From Natranaeroarchaeum aerophilus (lineage in GTDB: Archaea; Halobacteriota; Halobacteria; Halobacteriales; Natronoarchaeaceae): a stretch of 64,000 nt of DNA. The DNA lies in the NCBI RefSeq assembly GCF_023638055.1, contig NZ_JAKRVY010000010.1:22712-86711 (forward strand), given 5' to 3'. Every line of letters starts with the position of its first letter. Positions within the stretch are counted from its first letter, which is position 1. The position numbers and the translations under genes are program-made. Positions 42,616 through 51,701 of this stretch are shown here, in pieces. A model generated the notes under the pieces. That model was not told where the DNA came from. It was given only the letters and a program-made list of their open reading frames with translations, and did not search any database.

Positions 42616-43751
42616 CCTTCAGCGTCGAGTCGCTCGACGGCCTCCTCGATCCGCTCCTTGCTGTTTGCGTAGGAGATCCGCGCGTAGCCGGGCGTCCCGA
42701 ACGCGCTCCCGGGGACAGTGGCGACGTGTGCGTCCTCGATCGCGCCCTCACACCACGCCTGGTCATTGTCATCTACCGGCACCATCATGTAGAAGGCCCC
42801 ATCGGGTTCGGCGACGTCGACGTTACGCTCGGCGAGCAGGTCGACGAGGAACTCGCGGCGCTCGGCGAACGCCTCGACCATCTCCTCGACCGCCTCATCA
42901 GTGTTTTCCAGCGCCTCGATCCCGGCGTGCTGGACGAAGTTGACCGCGGAGGAAACCGAGTGGGAGTGGAGTTTGCCCGCCTGGCCGATCAGCTCCTCGG
43001 GAGCGGCGACGTAGCCGAGTCGCCAGCCGGTCATCGAGTAGGCCTTCGAGAAGCCGTTGATCGTGACCGTGCGGTCTTCCATCCCCTCCAGCGTCCCGAG
43101 GCTGGTCTGTTCGACGCCGTAGGTGATCTCCTTGTAGATCTCGTCGGAGATGACGGTAAAGTCGTGCTCGACGGCAAGGTCACGGACGCCTTCGAGCGCC
43201 GCGTCTGAGTAGACCGCGCCGGTCGGGTTGCCGGGGGAGTTCACGACCATGAGCTCGGTTTCGTCCGAGACGGCCTCGGCGAGGTCGTCGAGGGCCGGTT
43301 CGAGCGCGAAGTCGTATTCCGAGGTGTCTACGCGGGTGAGCGAGCCGCCTGCCATCTTTACCATCGCCTCGTAGGAGACCCACGCGGGATCGAGCAAAAC
43401 GACTTCCTCACCGTCCTCGATCAGCGCCTGAACGGTCTCGTACAGCGCCATCTTCGCGCCGGGTGTCACGATGACGTTCTCGGAGCTATACTGGTCGAGG
43501 CCGTCGTCGTGGAGCTTTTCGGCGATGGCGTCTTTCAGTTCGGGGACGCCGTTCGACGGTGCGTAGCCGGTGTGTCCGGCGTCCATCGCGTCTTTGGCCG
43601 CCTCGACGATGTTCTCGGGGGTCGGGAAGTCCGGTTCGCCGACGCTCAGATCGACGACGTCCGCGCCCTCGGCTTCGAGTTGGGACGCGAGATCGCTGAT
43701 CGCAAGCGTCGCGCTCGGTTCGACACGTTCGACTCTATCTGCGAAATCCAT
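42606..43751 (-). CDS. aspC: Aspartate/aromatic-type aminotransferase
   Basis: 381 residues from ATG 43751; an upstream in-frame extension lies within ribH and is rejected. Class-I/II PLP enzyme: SNGVPELKDAIAEKL, VNSPGNPTGAVYS, ISDEIYKEIT and PLP-lysine in NGFSKAYSMTGWRLGYV, plus the C-terminal arginine GYARISYANS for the substrate carboxylate. Transfers amino groups between aspartate-like and 2-oxo acids. One base separates it from the ribH stop, so the two are co-transcribed. Confidence 0.93.
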   Translation of the reverse strand: MDFADRVERVEPSATLAISDLASQLEAEGADVVDLSVGEPDFPTPENIVEAAKDAMDAGHTGYAPSNGVPELKDAIAEKLHDDGLDQYSSENVIVTPGAKMALYETVQALIEDGEEVVLLDPAWVSYEAMVKMAGGSLTRVDTSEYDFALEPALDDLAEAVSDETELMVVNSPGNPTGAVYSDAALEGVRDLAVEHDFTVISDEIYKEITYGVEQTSLGTLEGMEDRTVTINGFSKAYSMTGWRLGYVAAPEELIGQAGKLHSHSVSSAVNFVQHAGIEALENTDEAVEEMVEAFAERREFLVDLLAERNVDVAEPDGAFYMMVPVDDNDQAWCEGAIEDAHVATVPGSAFGTPGYARISYANSKERIEEAVERLDAEGYL

Positions 43752-43752
43752 G

Positions 43753-44163
43753 TTATAGGTCCTCCAGTTCGGTTGCGAGATCGATCGCGCTTTCGACCGC
43801 TCGTGCACCGTAGTCGGTACGCGCTCGGGCCTCGTCGGCGCTCTGTCCGGGACCAGTAATCCCCATCGCGACCGGCGTATCCCGTTCTAGACTGACCTCG
43901 GTGAGCTTCTGGGCCGCCGCGGTGCCGATCACGTCGTCGTGGTCAGTGTCACCGGTGATAATCGCGCCGACGACGGCGACGGCATCGATATCGTCCCGAC
44001 GTGCCAGTCGGTCAGCGGCCAGCGGCGTATCGTACGCGCCGGGGACTTCGATCTCCGCAGCGATGTCGACCCCCGCCTCCTCGGCGGCAGACCGTGCCGA
44101 CGCAGCCATCTTGTCGGTGACCGGCGCGTTGAACGTCGCGACCACCAGGCCGAGCGTTACCAT
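43753..44163 (-). CDS. ribH: 6,7-dimethyl-8-ribityllumazine synthase
   Basis: 136 residues. Makes the riboflavin precursor from a ribityl-pyrimidine and dihydroxybutanone phosphate. Motifs: LVVATFNAPVTDKM, EVPGAYDTPLAA, VVGAIITGDTDHDD (with the conserved His) and the late GARAVESAIDLATEL. Short archaeal form. TATA-like TTCTTTTAGG at 44184-44193 about 25 bases before the ATG. Head gene of the ribH-aspC pair. Confidence 0.93.
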   Translation of the reverse strand: MVTLGLVVATFNAPVTDKMAASARSAAEEAGVDIAAEIEVPGAYDTPLAADRLARRDDIDAVAVVGAIITGDTDHDDVIGTAAAQKLTEVSLERDTPVAMGITGPGQSADEARARTDYGARAVESAIDLATELEDL

Positions 44164-44183
44164 ATGGTGCGGGTGGTTTCGGC

Positions 44184-44193
44184 TCCTAAAAGA
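44184..44193 (-). promoter_or_regulatory. TATA-like box of ribH
   Basis: Minus-strand TTCTTTTAGG; spacing to ATG 44163 fits a leaderless transcript. Confidence 0.5.
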
Positions 44194-44291
44194 ACTACCG
44201 TTCCAGTGTCGGATCGTGGGAACGGGCGATCATCGGAACCAGCCCCGAGTCACCCGAGCAGTTAGTACTGTGGAACCGAAACGGTGGGACG

Positions 44292-45500
44292 ATGGATGTC
44301 GAGGCGCTCCAGGCGTACGTCTCCGAGGCAGAACAGCGCATTGCGTCGACCGACTCACTCTCGAAACGAAACACCCAGCTCCGGCTTGTACGACCGTTCC
44401 TGACGACGCTGGGCTGGTCGCTCGACGAAATCGTCGCCGAGTACGAGGTTCCGGACTATGGTCCGGTCGACTTCGCACTCCTCGTCGAGGACGCGCCCGA
44501 GATTTTCGTTCAGACGTGTGCCTGCAGTACGGATCTCTCAGAACAGGACGCCGAAGCGCTGAGAGGGCTGCTACTCGATACTGGCGTCGACTGGGGGATC
44601 CTCACGAACGGGCGACAGTTCGTCTTTGCCGGTGTCGACGACACTGGCGCAGTGGACCGTCGTGGAGCCGAACTGGTCGTGTTACCGGATCGGATGGATG
44701 TCGTCGAACGGTACACCGAGGCGGCGGCGTCACGACGAGTCGCGCATCGTCAGGAACGGTTTGCTGTCGCGGCACGGCAGCTGGACAGTGACCGCGAGGC
44801 GATACATACGGATCTCACCGAGCGCGTCGTTGCGACGACTGGCGAAGACGTCGCCGGTACGGTCGATGATGCCGTGGACGCGTTTCTCGATCGCCTGTGC
44901 GAGACGTTTCGGATGCGCGCCGAGACTGCAAACAGACCGGGCGACGCTGATACGGACAACAGAGAGGCCAGCCACGGGACACGGGGGGATGCTGGTGGAC
45001 CATCGGAGACAGCTGGGCTCCGGAAACAGCAAGATGGTGAGCGGCAGATAGAGGAGTCGGATTACGGGACGGAGCAAGAAGTCAGGAAAGTATCCGTCGA
45101 CGAGGTCGACGAACTGGCCACTCCGGATATCGACGTCGATCCCGATCAAACGTTACTCTCGGATATCAAGCGGGACGAACAGTTCGTCGTTCGGTTTTTT
45201 GACGGTCGAAGCTCGGTCGGCGCTGTTGGACACCGTAACGCAGCCACCGCGACTCGACTCGCGATCGAATACTTGCTGGAGCAGCGGGCACTCGGAGGCA
45301 GTATTACACTGCCATGGGGACCACAGGACGGTCACACCGTGCTCGATCACGAACTCGATGGGCCCTCAGTAGCCCTACAGAACGGGTGGCAACTGGACAC
45401 GACACGTTCACTGGCGACTGCGCGGGAGACGATCGAGACGCTCGCCGGAAAATCCGGATTGCGAACGATGTTTCAGGGAGATTGGTCGGCAAACGAGTAA
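44292..45500 (+). CDS. HsdR-N/type-IV-restriction-like protein with altered active site
   Basis: 402 residues. The first 120 match the type-I restriction HsdR N-terminal domain: LRPFL-like VRPFLTTLGWSL, the acidic Asp60 of GPVDFALLV, and GVDWGILTNGRQFVFAG. The family's ExK pair is replaced by QTC (74-76), so phosphodiester cleavage is doubtful. A helical, acidic linker of about 100 residues leads to a C-terminal domain with FDGRSSVGAVGHRNAATATRL. No methylase or specificity gene is near. It may act as a DNA-binding or regulatory relic; function unknown. Confidence 0.7.
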   Translation: MDVEALQAYVSEAEQRIASTDSLSKRNTQLRLVRPFLTTLGWSLDEIVAEYEVPDYGPVDFALLVEDAPEIFVQTCACSTDLSEQDAEALRGLLLDTGVDWGILTNGRQFVFAGVDDTGAVDRRGAELVVLPDRMDVVERYTEAAASRRVAHRQERFAVAARQLDSDREAIHTDLTERVVATTGEDVAGTVDDAVDAFLDRLCETFRMRAETANRPGDADTDNREASHGTRGDAGGPSETAGLRKQQDGERQIEESDYGTEQEVRKVSVDEVDELATPDIDVDPDQTLLSDIKRDEQFVVRFFDGRSSVGAVGHRNAATATRLAIEYLLEQRALGGSITLPWGPQDGHTVLDHELDGPSVALQNGWQLDTTRSLATARETIETLAGKSGLRTMFQGDWSANE

Positions 45501-45504
45501 TCGG

Positions 45505-45621
45505 TCACAACGCGCCGAAATACAGCAGTAGCATCATCGGAGTCAACATCAGTACAACCCCAAGCAGTGTTTTGATTCCCACGACCTGTGCCACCTTCAG
45601 CGATGCACTAAACGCGCCCAT
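45505..45621 (-). CDS. Small 38-residue membrane protein
   Basis: Short ORF from ATG 45621 to TGA at 45505-45507. It has a polar start MGAFSASLK and then one long hydrophobic helix (about 13-37) with GIKTLLGVVLMLTPMMLLLY in the middle. An AT-rich TATA-like box lies at 45642-45650, about 25 bases upstream, the leaderless spacing seen for other genes here. It occupies most of the 310-base gap 45501-45810; the remainder is AT-rich promoter and the start region of the next gene. Convergent with the HsdR-like gene, 5 bases apart. Function unknown. Confidence 0.6.
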   Translation of the reverse strand: MGAFSASLKVAQVVGIKTLLGVVLMLTPMMLLLYFGAL

Positions 45622-45641
45622 ATTTACACATCATATCGCAT

Positions 45642-45650
45642 CTTTTTATT
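45642..45650 (-). promoter_or_regulatory. TATA-like box for the 38-residue protein
   Basis: Minus-strand AATAAAAAG; about 25 bases before ATG 45621. Confidence 0.5.
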
Positions 45651-45780
45651 TGTTTTGGTATTGGGCAATTTATCTAGTTACAGGATGTATTATAGATATC
45701 CGGACGGTTTTTCAATCGTCTGCGTATCTGGATGGAGCGTCAGACAGCGGAGCCGGAAATCGACGGGTGGCGACGATGGG

Positions 45781-45788
45781 TATTAGCC
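45781..45788 (+). promoter_or_regulatory. TATA-like box of the glutathionyl-hydroquinone-reductase-like gene
   Basis: TATTAGCC about 27 bases before ATG 45811. Confidence 0.45.
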
Positions 45789-45810
45789 TCGGGAGCCCCC
45801 CTCAAGAGGT

Positions 45811-46800
45811 ATGCACATGCTTCTCGACGGCAAGTGGACGCGGACAGCGTTCAAAGCGACAGACGACTCCGGGGCCTTCCAGCGTCAGAAGACCTCGTTT
45901 CGTGAGCACGTCTCCGCGAACTCGGACGCCGAGTTTCCCGCAGAGCCGGGCCGCTACCATCTCTACGTCAGCAAGGCCTGTCCCTGGGCGCACCGAACCC
46001 TAATTACGCGAGCGCTCAAGGGGCTCGAAGACGTCGTCTCGGTCGACGTTGTCGACCCGATCCGGATCGTGGATGGGTGGCGATTCAGGCCAGAAAAAGA
46101 CGACTGCACACCCGATACGGTCAACGGAACCAACTACCTTCGGGACGTCTACACGGCTGCCGACGACAGTTTTACCGGGCGCGTGACAGTCCCGGTGCTC
46201 TGGGACACGGAGCGCGAGACAGTCGTCAACAACGAGTCTGCCGAAATTATGCGGATGCTCGACACCGCGTTCCACGATCTCGGCGAGCGTGACGTAGATC
46301 TGTATCCCGACGGATACCGTGACGAGGTTGACCGCGTCATGGAGGCAATCTACGACCCGATCAACAACGGCGTCTACCGCGCCGGGTTCGCCAAATCACA
46401 GGAAGCCCACGAGGAAGCGACCACGGAGCTATTCGACGCGCTCGATCACTGGGACGACGTGCTGGCCGACCAGCGCTACCTCACTGGCGACGTCCTGACC
46501 GAAGCCGACATTGCCATGTTTACCACACTGGTGCGGTTCGACGAAGTGTATCACACCCACTTCAAATGCAACGTCGCCCGGATCTCCGATTACGAGAACC
46601 TCTGGGGCTACCTTCGCGAACTCTACCAGCTGCCGGGCGTCGCCGAAACGGTGAACATGGACCACATCAAACAGCACTACTACGTCACCCACGACGATAT
46701 CAACCCCACTGGACTCGTGCCGGTGGGGCCGGACCCCGACTTCGAGGCACCCCACAATCGCGACGAACTGGCAGGTGGTCCGCCGGACGCGCTGCTGTGA
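45811..46800 (+). CDS. Glutathionyl-hydroquinone-reductase-like (ECM4/GST Xi) protein
   Basis: 329 residues. Thioredoxin-like domain with active cysteine Cys57 in SKACPWAHRT, followed by a long insert with ADDSFTGRVTVPVLWD and NESAEIMRML, then the all-helical GST domain with TEADIAMFTTLVRFD. This is the ECM4/glutathionyl-hydroquinone reductase group. Haloarchaea contain gamma-glutamylcysteine rather than glutathione, so the thiol partner is probably that; the substrate might be a quinone adduct. The first start is used; a second ATG lies two codons on. Confidence 0.9.
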   Translation: MHMLLDGKWTRTAFKATDDSGAFQRQKTSFREHVSANSDAEFPAEPGRYHLYVSKACPWAHRTLITRALKGLEDVVSVDVVDPIRIVDGWRFRPEKDDCTPDTVNGTNYLRDVYTAADDSFTGRVTVPVLWDTERETVVNNESAEIMRMLDTAFHDLGERDVDLYPDGYRDEVDRVMEAIYDPINNGVYRAGFAKSQEAHEEATTELFDALDHWDDVLADQRYLTGDVLTEADIAMFTTLVRFDEVYHTHFKCNVARISDYENLWGYLRELYQLPGVAETVNMDHIKQHYYVTHDDINPTGLVPVGPDPDFEAPHNRDELAGGPPDALL

Positions 46801-46863
46801 GGTTGACGGAACTCGTTCAGCACCGACCACACGTTTTTGTACAGGTACGCGGCGAAAGAGCAC

Positions 46864-48537
46864 GTGCCGAGGACGAAGCGCCGCCGATATACGCTAGCCG
46901 CCACCCTCGTAGCCCTGCTGCTGGTCGGCGGAATCGTCGGTATCACAACCGCATCGGCAGCAAGCGGGCTCGATCCGCACGAACCATCCCACACCGGAAA
47001 CGCTACCGAGCCCACAGAACCGCGTATCGTCGAACTCTACCCGAGTCCGGTCGCCCACGGCAACGTCGGCGAATTCGTCACGATCGAGTTCCCGACCGAG
47101 ACCGAGACGGACGGGTGGTCGCTCCACGATGACGGTCGACAAACAGCGCATCTACCGAACGAGCCGATAGAAGGAACTGTCGTATTGAGCCACGATCCGG
47201 CGGAAACGCGACAGCACACGAACCATGACGTCTATCCCCTCGACGGACACATACAGTTCGCCGAAGACGGAGAGACGGTGACGCTCAAACGCAACGGAAG
47301 CATCGTTGACAGCGTCACTTACGACCGTGCGTCGGAAGCGGAGCTCTGGGAGCGAACGGAAGAAGGAACGGGGGTCTGGTCGCCAATCGAAGCGACCGAT
47401 ATCGCACCGGCAACGACGAACGATACGGAGGCAACCGCGTTCGTGTTGCCGGACGCTCCCGAAACACCGGTCGAGCTGATCGAGCGTGCCGACGAACGAG
47501 TCATGCTTGCTGCATACACCTACTCCGACCCACGGGTAACAGACGCGCTAATCGCGGCACACGAACGCGGGGTCGATACCCAGATTGCGGTCGAAGCGTC
47601 TCCGGTGGGCGGGACGAGTAACCGCTCGGTCGACCAACTCGACGAACTGACCGCGGCGGGAGTCGACGTGGTCGCGTTCGGTGGTGACCACGCGAGATAT
47701 CGGTTCCATCACGGGAAGTTTGCGGTCGCCGACGACGAGGCGATCGTCATGACCGAAAACTGGAAACCGTCCGGAGCTGGTGGGCAGGCAAATCGCGGAT
47801 GGGGCGTCGTTACACACGACGGAGCGAGCGCGGAAGCGATCGCAGACGTCTTTGAGGAAGATCTCAGTGCCAGCGACTCGCTACAGTGGGAGGAGTACGG
47901 CGAGACCGTCGAGCCGGTCGAGGAACCAGAGGCGAGAGGAACGTATCCCGCAGAGTTCGACCCCCAGCAGCTCACTGTCGAGGAGGTAACGGTTCTTACA
48001 GCGCCGGACAACGCCGAGCCCGAGATCCGGAGAGAAATCGAGGACGCGGATGAGTCCATCCTGCTTACACAGGTCTCGATCGGCGGACAGGATGACCCGC
48101 TGCTACAGGAAGCGATTGAGGCCGCACGTCGCGGGGTCGAACTCCGTATTCTCCTCTCCAGCGCGTGGTATACGGACGACGAAAACGCGGAGCTGCGGGA
48201 GTGGATCGACGGGATCGCGGATACCGATGATCTCGATATCGACGTCCGACTGGCCGATCCCGGGGGCAGCTACGAAAAGCTCCATACAAAAGGAGTTATT
48301 ATAGACGAGGAAACGGTCATCGTCGGGAGTATCAACTGGAACACTCACTCATTACGAGAGAACAGGGAGCTTGCGCTGGTACTCGACGGGAACGAGGTTG
48401 CGGAATACTATACCCGCGTGTTCAACTCGGACTGGGACGGAATCCGCTGGCGATTGCCGGTTGGACTCGGGGCGGTGCTGGTAGCAGGAACAACCGGCGC
48501 AACTGTCACCACACACAGAAGGGTCGAATTCGCGTGA
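46864..48537 (+). CDS. Exported phospholipase-D/nuclease-like protein with lamin-tail domain
   Basis: 557 residues from GTG 46864 (a TTG 27 bases earlier is the alternative). Sec-type signal RRRYTLAATLVALLLVGGI. A lamin-tail-like domain at about 50-160 (ELYPSPVAHGNVGEFVTIEF). Two HKD half-sites: HHGKFAVADDEA and KLHTKGVIIDEE, each HxKxxxxD. A C-terminal helix (LGAVLVAGTTGATVTTH) anchors it, with the catalytic part outside. Members of the PLD superfamily cleave phosphodiesters in DNA or lipids. Target is unknown; extracellular DNA use is plausible. Confidence 0.88.
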   Translation: MPRTKRRRYTLAATLVALLLVGGIVGITTASAASGLDPHEPSHTGNATEPTEPRIVELYPSPVAHGNVGEFVTIEFPTETETDGWSLHDDGRQTAHLPNEPIEGTVVLSHDPAETRQHTNHDVYPLDGHIQFAEDGETVTLKRNGSIVDSVTYDRASEAELWERTEEGTGVWSPIEATDIAPATTNDTEATAFVLPDAPETPVELIERADERVMLAAYTYSDPRVTDALIAAHERGVDTQIAVEASPVGGTSNRSVDQLDELTAAGVDVVAFGGDHARYRFHHGKFAVADDEAIVMTENWKPSGAGGQANRGWGVVTHDGASAEAIADVFEEDLSASDSLQWEEYGETVEPVEEPEARGTYPAEFDPQQLTVEEVTVLTAPDNAEPEIRREIEDADESILLTQVSIGGQDDPLLQEAIEAARRGVELRILLSSAWYTDDENAELREWIDGIADTDDLDIDVRLADPGGSYEKLHTKGVIIDEETVIVGSINWNTHSLRENRELALVLDGNEVAEYYTRVFNSDWDGIRWRLPVGLGAVLVAGTTGATVTTHRRVEFA

Positions 48538-48543
48538 CGGGTC

Positions 48544-50442
48544 TCAAACCGACGATTTCGTGCTGCTAAGCGCTTCGTCGATCTCGGCTTCGGCCATCTT
48601 CTCGACGAGCGCGTCGAGTACTTCCTCACGCCGCCCTTTGACGAACTTGATCGAGCCGACGACGAGGTGGCCACCGCCGCTAACGCCGCCGCCGACTATC
48701 TCTTCGTCGAGTTCCGTGACCATCCGGGGGATATCCAGTCTAACACCGTCGCTCCGGAGCACGGAGAAGTCAGGACCGTAGCCGATCGTGATTACCGGAT
48801 CGCCGGTCTCTTCGACCTTGTGGTCGTGAATCGCGCCGGTCGTCTTCCCGGGAGCAGGATACGTAAACCGGTGCGTATCGTTCTCGACGTCGACGCGGTA
48901 GAGATGAGCACCGTTGTCGAGTCGCTCGTGCTCGACGTGCGGTAACGCAGCTTCTAGCTGTTCGTCGATCTCGGTCCGGGATTTCTCTGCCAGGAAGTCA
49001 ACTAACTCGTGGTGGCGCTCCTCGTCCTCACAGCCGACGTTCAGCGCGTCGTTGACGAGATGTCGACCGGAGTCGTAGCGAAGCCAGTGTGCGGCATAGT
49101 CCAGCGCCTCGCCAACGTCCTCCAGTTCGTCGGGGTCGTAGCCGACTTCCGCAGCCAGTTCGAGGTACTCGTCCATCGCGTCGGCGGCCGAGCGATCGGA
49201 GATGCCAGCGACTGCTGGGACGTGTCGAAGTTCGTCCGTCAGATCAGGGTCGATCATCCGCGCGAGTTCCACACACATCATTCCCGTCGTGATCCGGTAG
49301 TCCTCGTCGTAGAGGTACGGATTGACATGCTCGGTCAGGAGCGGTTCGACGGCCTCCGGGTCGGGGTGGTGATGGTCGAGGACGACGATCGGGATGTCGT
49401 AGTGTCGCAGCGTCTCGTAGGCTGGCGTGTCCTCTTCGGTGCTCCCGTTGTCCAGCATAAGCAGGAGCGGGAGCTTCTGTCCGTGGCGCTCCCGGTCTTC
49501 GAGGGCGAAGTTGAGGTCACGCGTCGCGTCCTCCATCTCGTAGAATGGTGCCTTGCTCGGAAGTCGCTTGAACAGGTGTCGCTTGGCTTCGGGATCCTCA
49601 TGGACCTCCTCGATGAACCGCTCGAGGGCCAGCTCGACCGGGACACTCGCACACATTCCGTCGCCGTCGGCGTGGTGACGGATTCGGATCGGACGCCCTT
49701 CGAGAACGGTACGGCGAAGCAATTTTGCGACCGATTCGAGATCCGGTCGGAGTTTCTCGAACGCCTCCCACTCGATGAGCGGGTCGACGTCTGCAGGGGC
49801 TGCACGCTCCTCTACCGCGGCGTCAAGGCGAGCCTCGATCTCCGTCGCCTCCTCGTCGTCTAGAGCAGTCAGGGAGTCGGCTTCGATCTGGATTGCCCCT
49901 TCCCGATGCTCGGGGGTTCCGCTCACGCGGACGTAATCGTCGACCGAAACTTCCGGATAGGCACGCACGCCGGCGGATTCGAAGATTGCACAGGGAACGA
50001 TTCCCGATTCGTCGCGCACGTGAAAGAGGGTCGGACCGCCAGTCTGTTTGATCTGAACGACCTGTCCTGCGAGATAGACCGTACTACCGACGTTGTCCTC
50101 TAGCTCCTCGACGGGTGTAATATCGTACTCGTGGGAGACACTTTCGAGTTCGTAGTCGTCAATATCGACAGAGCGGAACGAAACATCACCGTTCTCTCGT
50201 ACTTCTTCGAGATCGACGACCAGCTGGTCGCCGACCTCGTACTCCCCGTCGAGTTTCGATTCGTGCACGAGTCCGGAGACGAACTCGGACAGGTCGACGA
50301 AGACACCGTATTCGACGACGCCGTTGACCGTCGCAAGATACAGACCGTCCTCCGTCACCTCGTCGAGCGTACACTCCGAATCGAGATCGTAGACCACGGG
50401 AGACTTCGTGTCACCCGTGCTGGTTGCCTCATCGTCAGTCAT
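48544..50442 (-). CDS. RecJ-like DHH-family nuclease with S1 domain
   Basis: 632 residues from ATG 50442. N-terminal S1 domain (about 18-80, LATVNGVVEYGVFVDLSEFV), then an OB-fold of tRNA-anti type (STVYLAGQVVQIKQTGGPTL), a DHH phosphoesterase domain with ADGDGMCASV, LLMLDNGS and VVLDHHHPDP, and a DHHA1-like end with VSGGGHLVVGSIKF. Archaeal RecJ-like proteins act on single-stranded DNA or RNA and pair with GINS/Cdc45 complexes. The N-terminal S1 domain suggests nucleic acid binding. Transcribed alone. Confidence 0.92.
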   Translation of the reverse strand: MTDDEATSTGDTKSPVVYDLDSECTLDEVTEDGLYLATVNGVVEYGVFVDLSEFVSGLVHESKLDGEYEVGDQLVVDLEEVRENGDVSFRSVDIDDYELESVSHEYDITPVEELEDNVGSTVYLAGQVVQIKQTGGPTLFHVRDESGIVPCAIFESAGVRAYPEVSVDDYVRVSGTPEHREGAIQIEADSLTALDDEEATEIEARLDAAVEERAAPADVDPLIEWEAFEKLRPDLESVAKLLRRTVLEGRPIRIRHHADGDGMCASVPVELALERFIEEVHEDPEAKRHLFKRLPSKAPFYEMEDATRDLNFALEDRERHGQKLPLLLMLDNGSTEEDTPAYETLRHYDIPIVVLDHHHPDPEAVEPLLTEHVNPYLYDEDYRITTGMMCVELARMIDPDLTDELRHVPAVAGISDRSAADAMDEYLELAAEVGYDPDELEDVGEALDYAAHWLRYDSGRHLVNDALNVGCEDEERHHELVDFLAEKSRTEIDEQLEAALPHVEHERLDNGAHLYRVDVENDTHRFTYPAPGKTTGAIHDHKVEETGDPVITIGYGPDFSVLRSDGVRLDIPRMVTELDEEIVGGGVSGGGHLVVGSIKFVKGRREEVLDALVEKMAEAEIDEALSSTKSSV

Positions 50443-50524
50443 CGTTATCGAAGAATGGCAACGACCGTGTAAAACGCTTTGCAACTCGTGTGGACGCTAC
50501 GGCCCGTCAGAAGACTGTTCGGAC

Positions 50525-51637
50525 CTACTCGAGGACTGTGAACTCGGTTGAGTCCATATCCAGAAACGCAGTTTCATAGCCGTCGTGGCGCGACACGCGG
50601 GGATCCGACGTGATGTCGAGTCGGATCGTTTCAATTGTATCGAGGGAATCAGCCGCCAATCCGTAGTGGTAGTCGACATCGTGGTCGAGTGTCGCCGACA
50701 GCGGCTCGTCGGAGAAGACCGCATCGCCATCCCGATATCCGGTCGCTGTGATCGACATCTCGGGAAGCGGTATCCGATTGTACGGCGTACGCGGTGAGAC
50801 GAGGAGATACGGCTGCTCATGGAACCGTGAGTTGGATTCGATGAGACTCACCGCAATATCGGCATCACCGCTGGTCTCGGTCCCCAGCAAACGGCCGGGG
50901 AGCGATTCAGGTGCCGGAACGGTCGACATGGGCATTTGCATGTCGTGTCCCTCATGCTCGTCATGCCCATCGTGGTCACCATGATTGTCGTGTTGCATCA
51001 ACGGAACGGCATCCCGGCGTCCTCTCTCGTCCTCATCGAACTCCTCGAACGAGAGGTCGTAGATGTCATCGACAGCGTACTCGAAGTCGATTTCCACGGT
51101 CGTACCGTTCTGGAACAGTCCCTCCAGCTCCCCGACCGGCCGGGCCTCGATCGGTGCTGCCTGAATCTCGGCGGTGTATCCTCCTTCGGTATCGAGTTGG
51201 ACATTGTCGCCGTAATGAAATCCCATCCGCTGTGAGATCATCGGCCACGGCCGGAACGACGTCTCCAGTGTCCCCTCCGAATACAGGTCCAACTGGAGTT
51301 CGGTCGGCAGTACCGTCCCGGTTTCACGATCCCAGACGGTAACCATCAGGTGCATGGCATCCGATTCCTGAACGTCGACGCGGTCCATACCGCTCGAAGT
51401 GACGTTGTAGAACCGATGCGGGAACGTGTAGTGAAGCGCAAATCCGTAGTCGCCACTGTGGGCAATGCCGTACGTCGCCATGTCCTCGACACCAGCGGGC
51501 ATATACACGGCGTCCGGGCGGTCCTCAACAACGGGGACACTCTGCCAGACGGACTCGGTCTCGAAGGTATTCAGACAGCCAGCAAGAACGGCACCACTGA
51601 TCGCGGCCCCCGATTTCAGTAGCGTCCGCCGATTCAT
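50525..51637 (-). CDS. Tat lipoprotein with metal-type (P19/Tp34-like) domain and His-rich stretch
   Basis: 370 residues. Tat lipobox signal NRRTLLKSGAAISGAVLAGC with Cys at the end of LAGC. The mature N-terminal half (YGIAHSGDYGFALHYTFPHR, ELQLDLYSEGTLETSFRP) resembles periplasmic iron-transport P19/Tp34 proteins. A loop near 214-233 is His/Asp/Gly-rich (HDNHGDHDGHDEHEGHDMQM). The rest forms a second beta domain with LLVSPRTPYNRIPLPEM. Probably anchored outside and binding divalent copper or iron; no transporter lies next to it. Metal identity is inferred. Confidence 0.75.
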   Translation of the reverse strand: MNRRTLLKSGAAISGAVLAGCLNTFETESVWQSVPVVEDRPDAVYMPAGVEDMATYGIAHSGDYGFALHYTFPHRFYNVTSSGMDRVDVQESDAMHLMVTVWDRETGTVLPTELQLDLYSEGTLETSFRPWPMISQRMGFHYGDNVQLDTEGGYTAEIQAAPIEARPVGELEGLFQNGTTVEIDFEYAVDDIYDLSFEEFDEDERGRRDAVPLMQHDNHGDHDGHDEHEGHDMQMPMSTVPAPESLPGRLLGTETSGDADIAVSLIESNSRFHEQPYLLVSPRTPYNRIPLPEMSITATGYRDGDAVFSDEPLSATLDHDVDYHYGLAADSLDTIETIRLDITSDPRVSRHDGYETAFLDMDSTEFTVLE

Positions 51638-51701
51638 ACCTCAGCGAAGGGGGCAGGAACTATTACGACTTCTGGTCCGTATGACGAACGAGGACAGAGT
51701 T

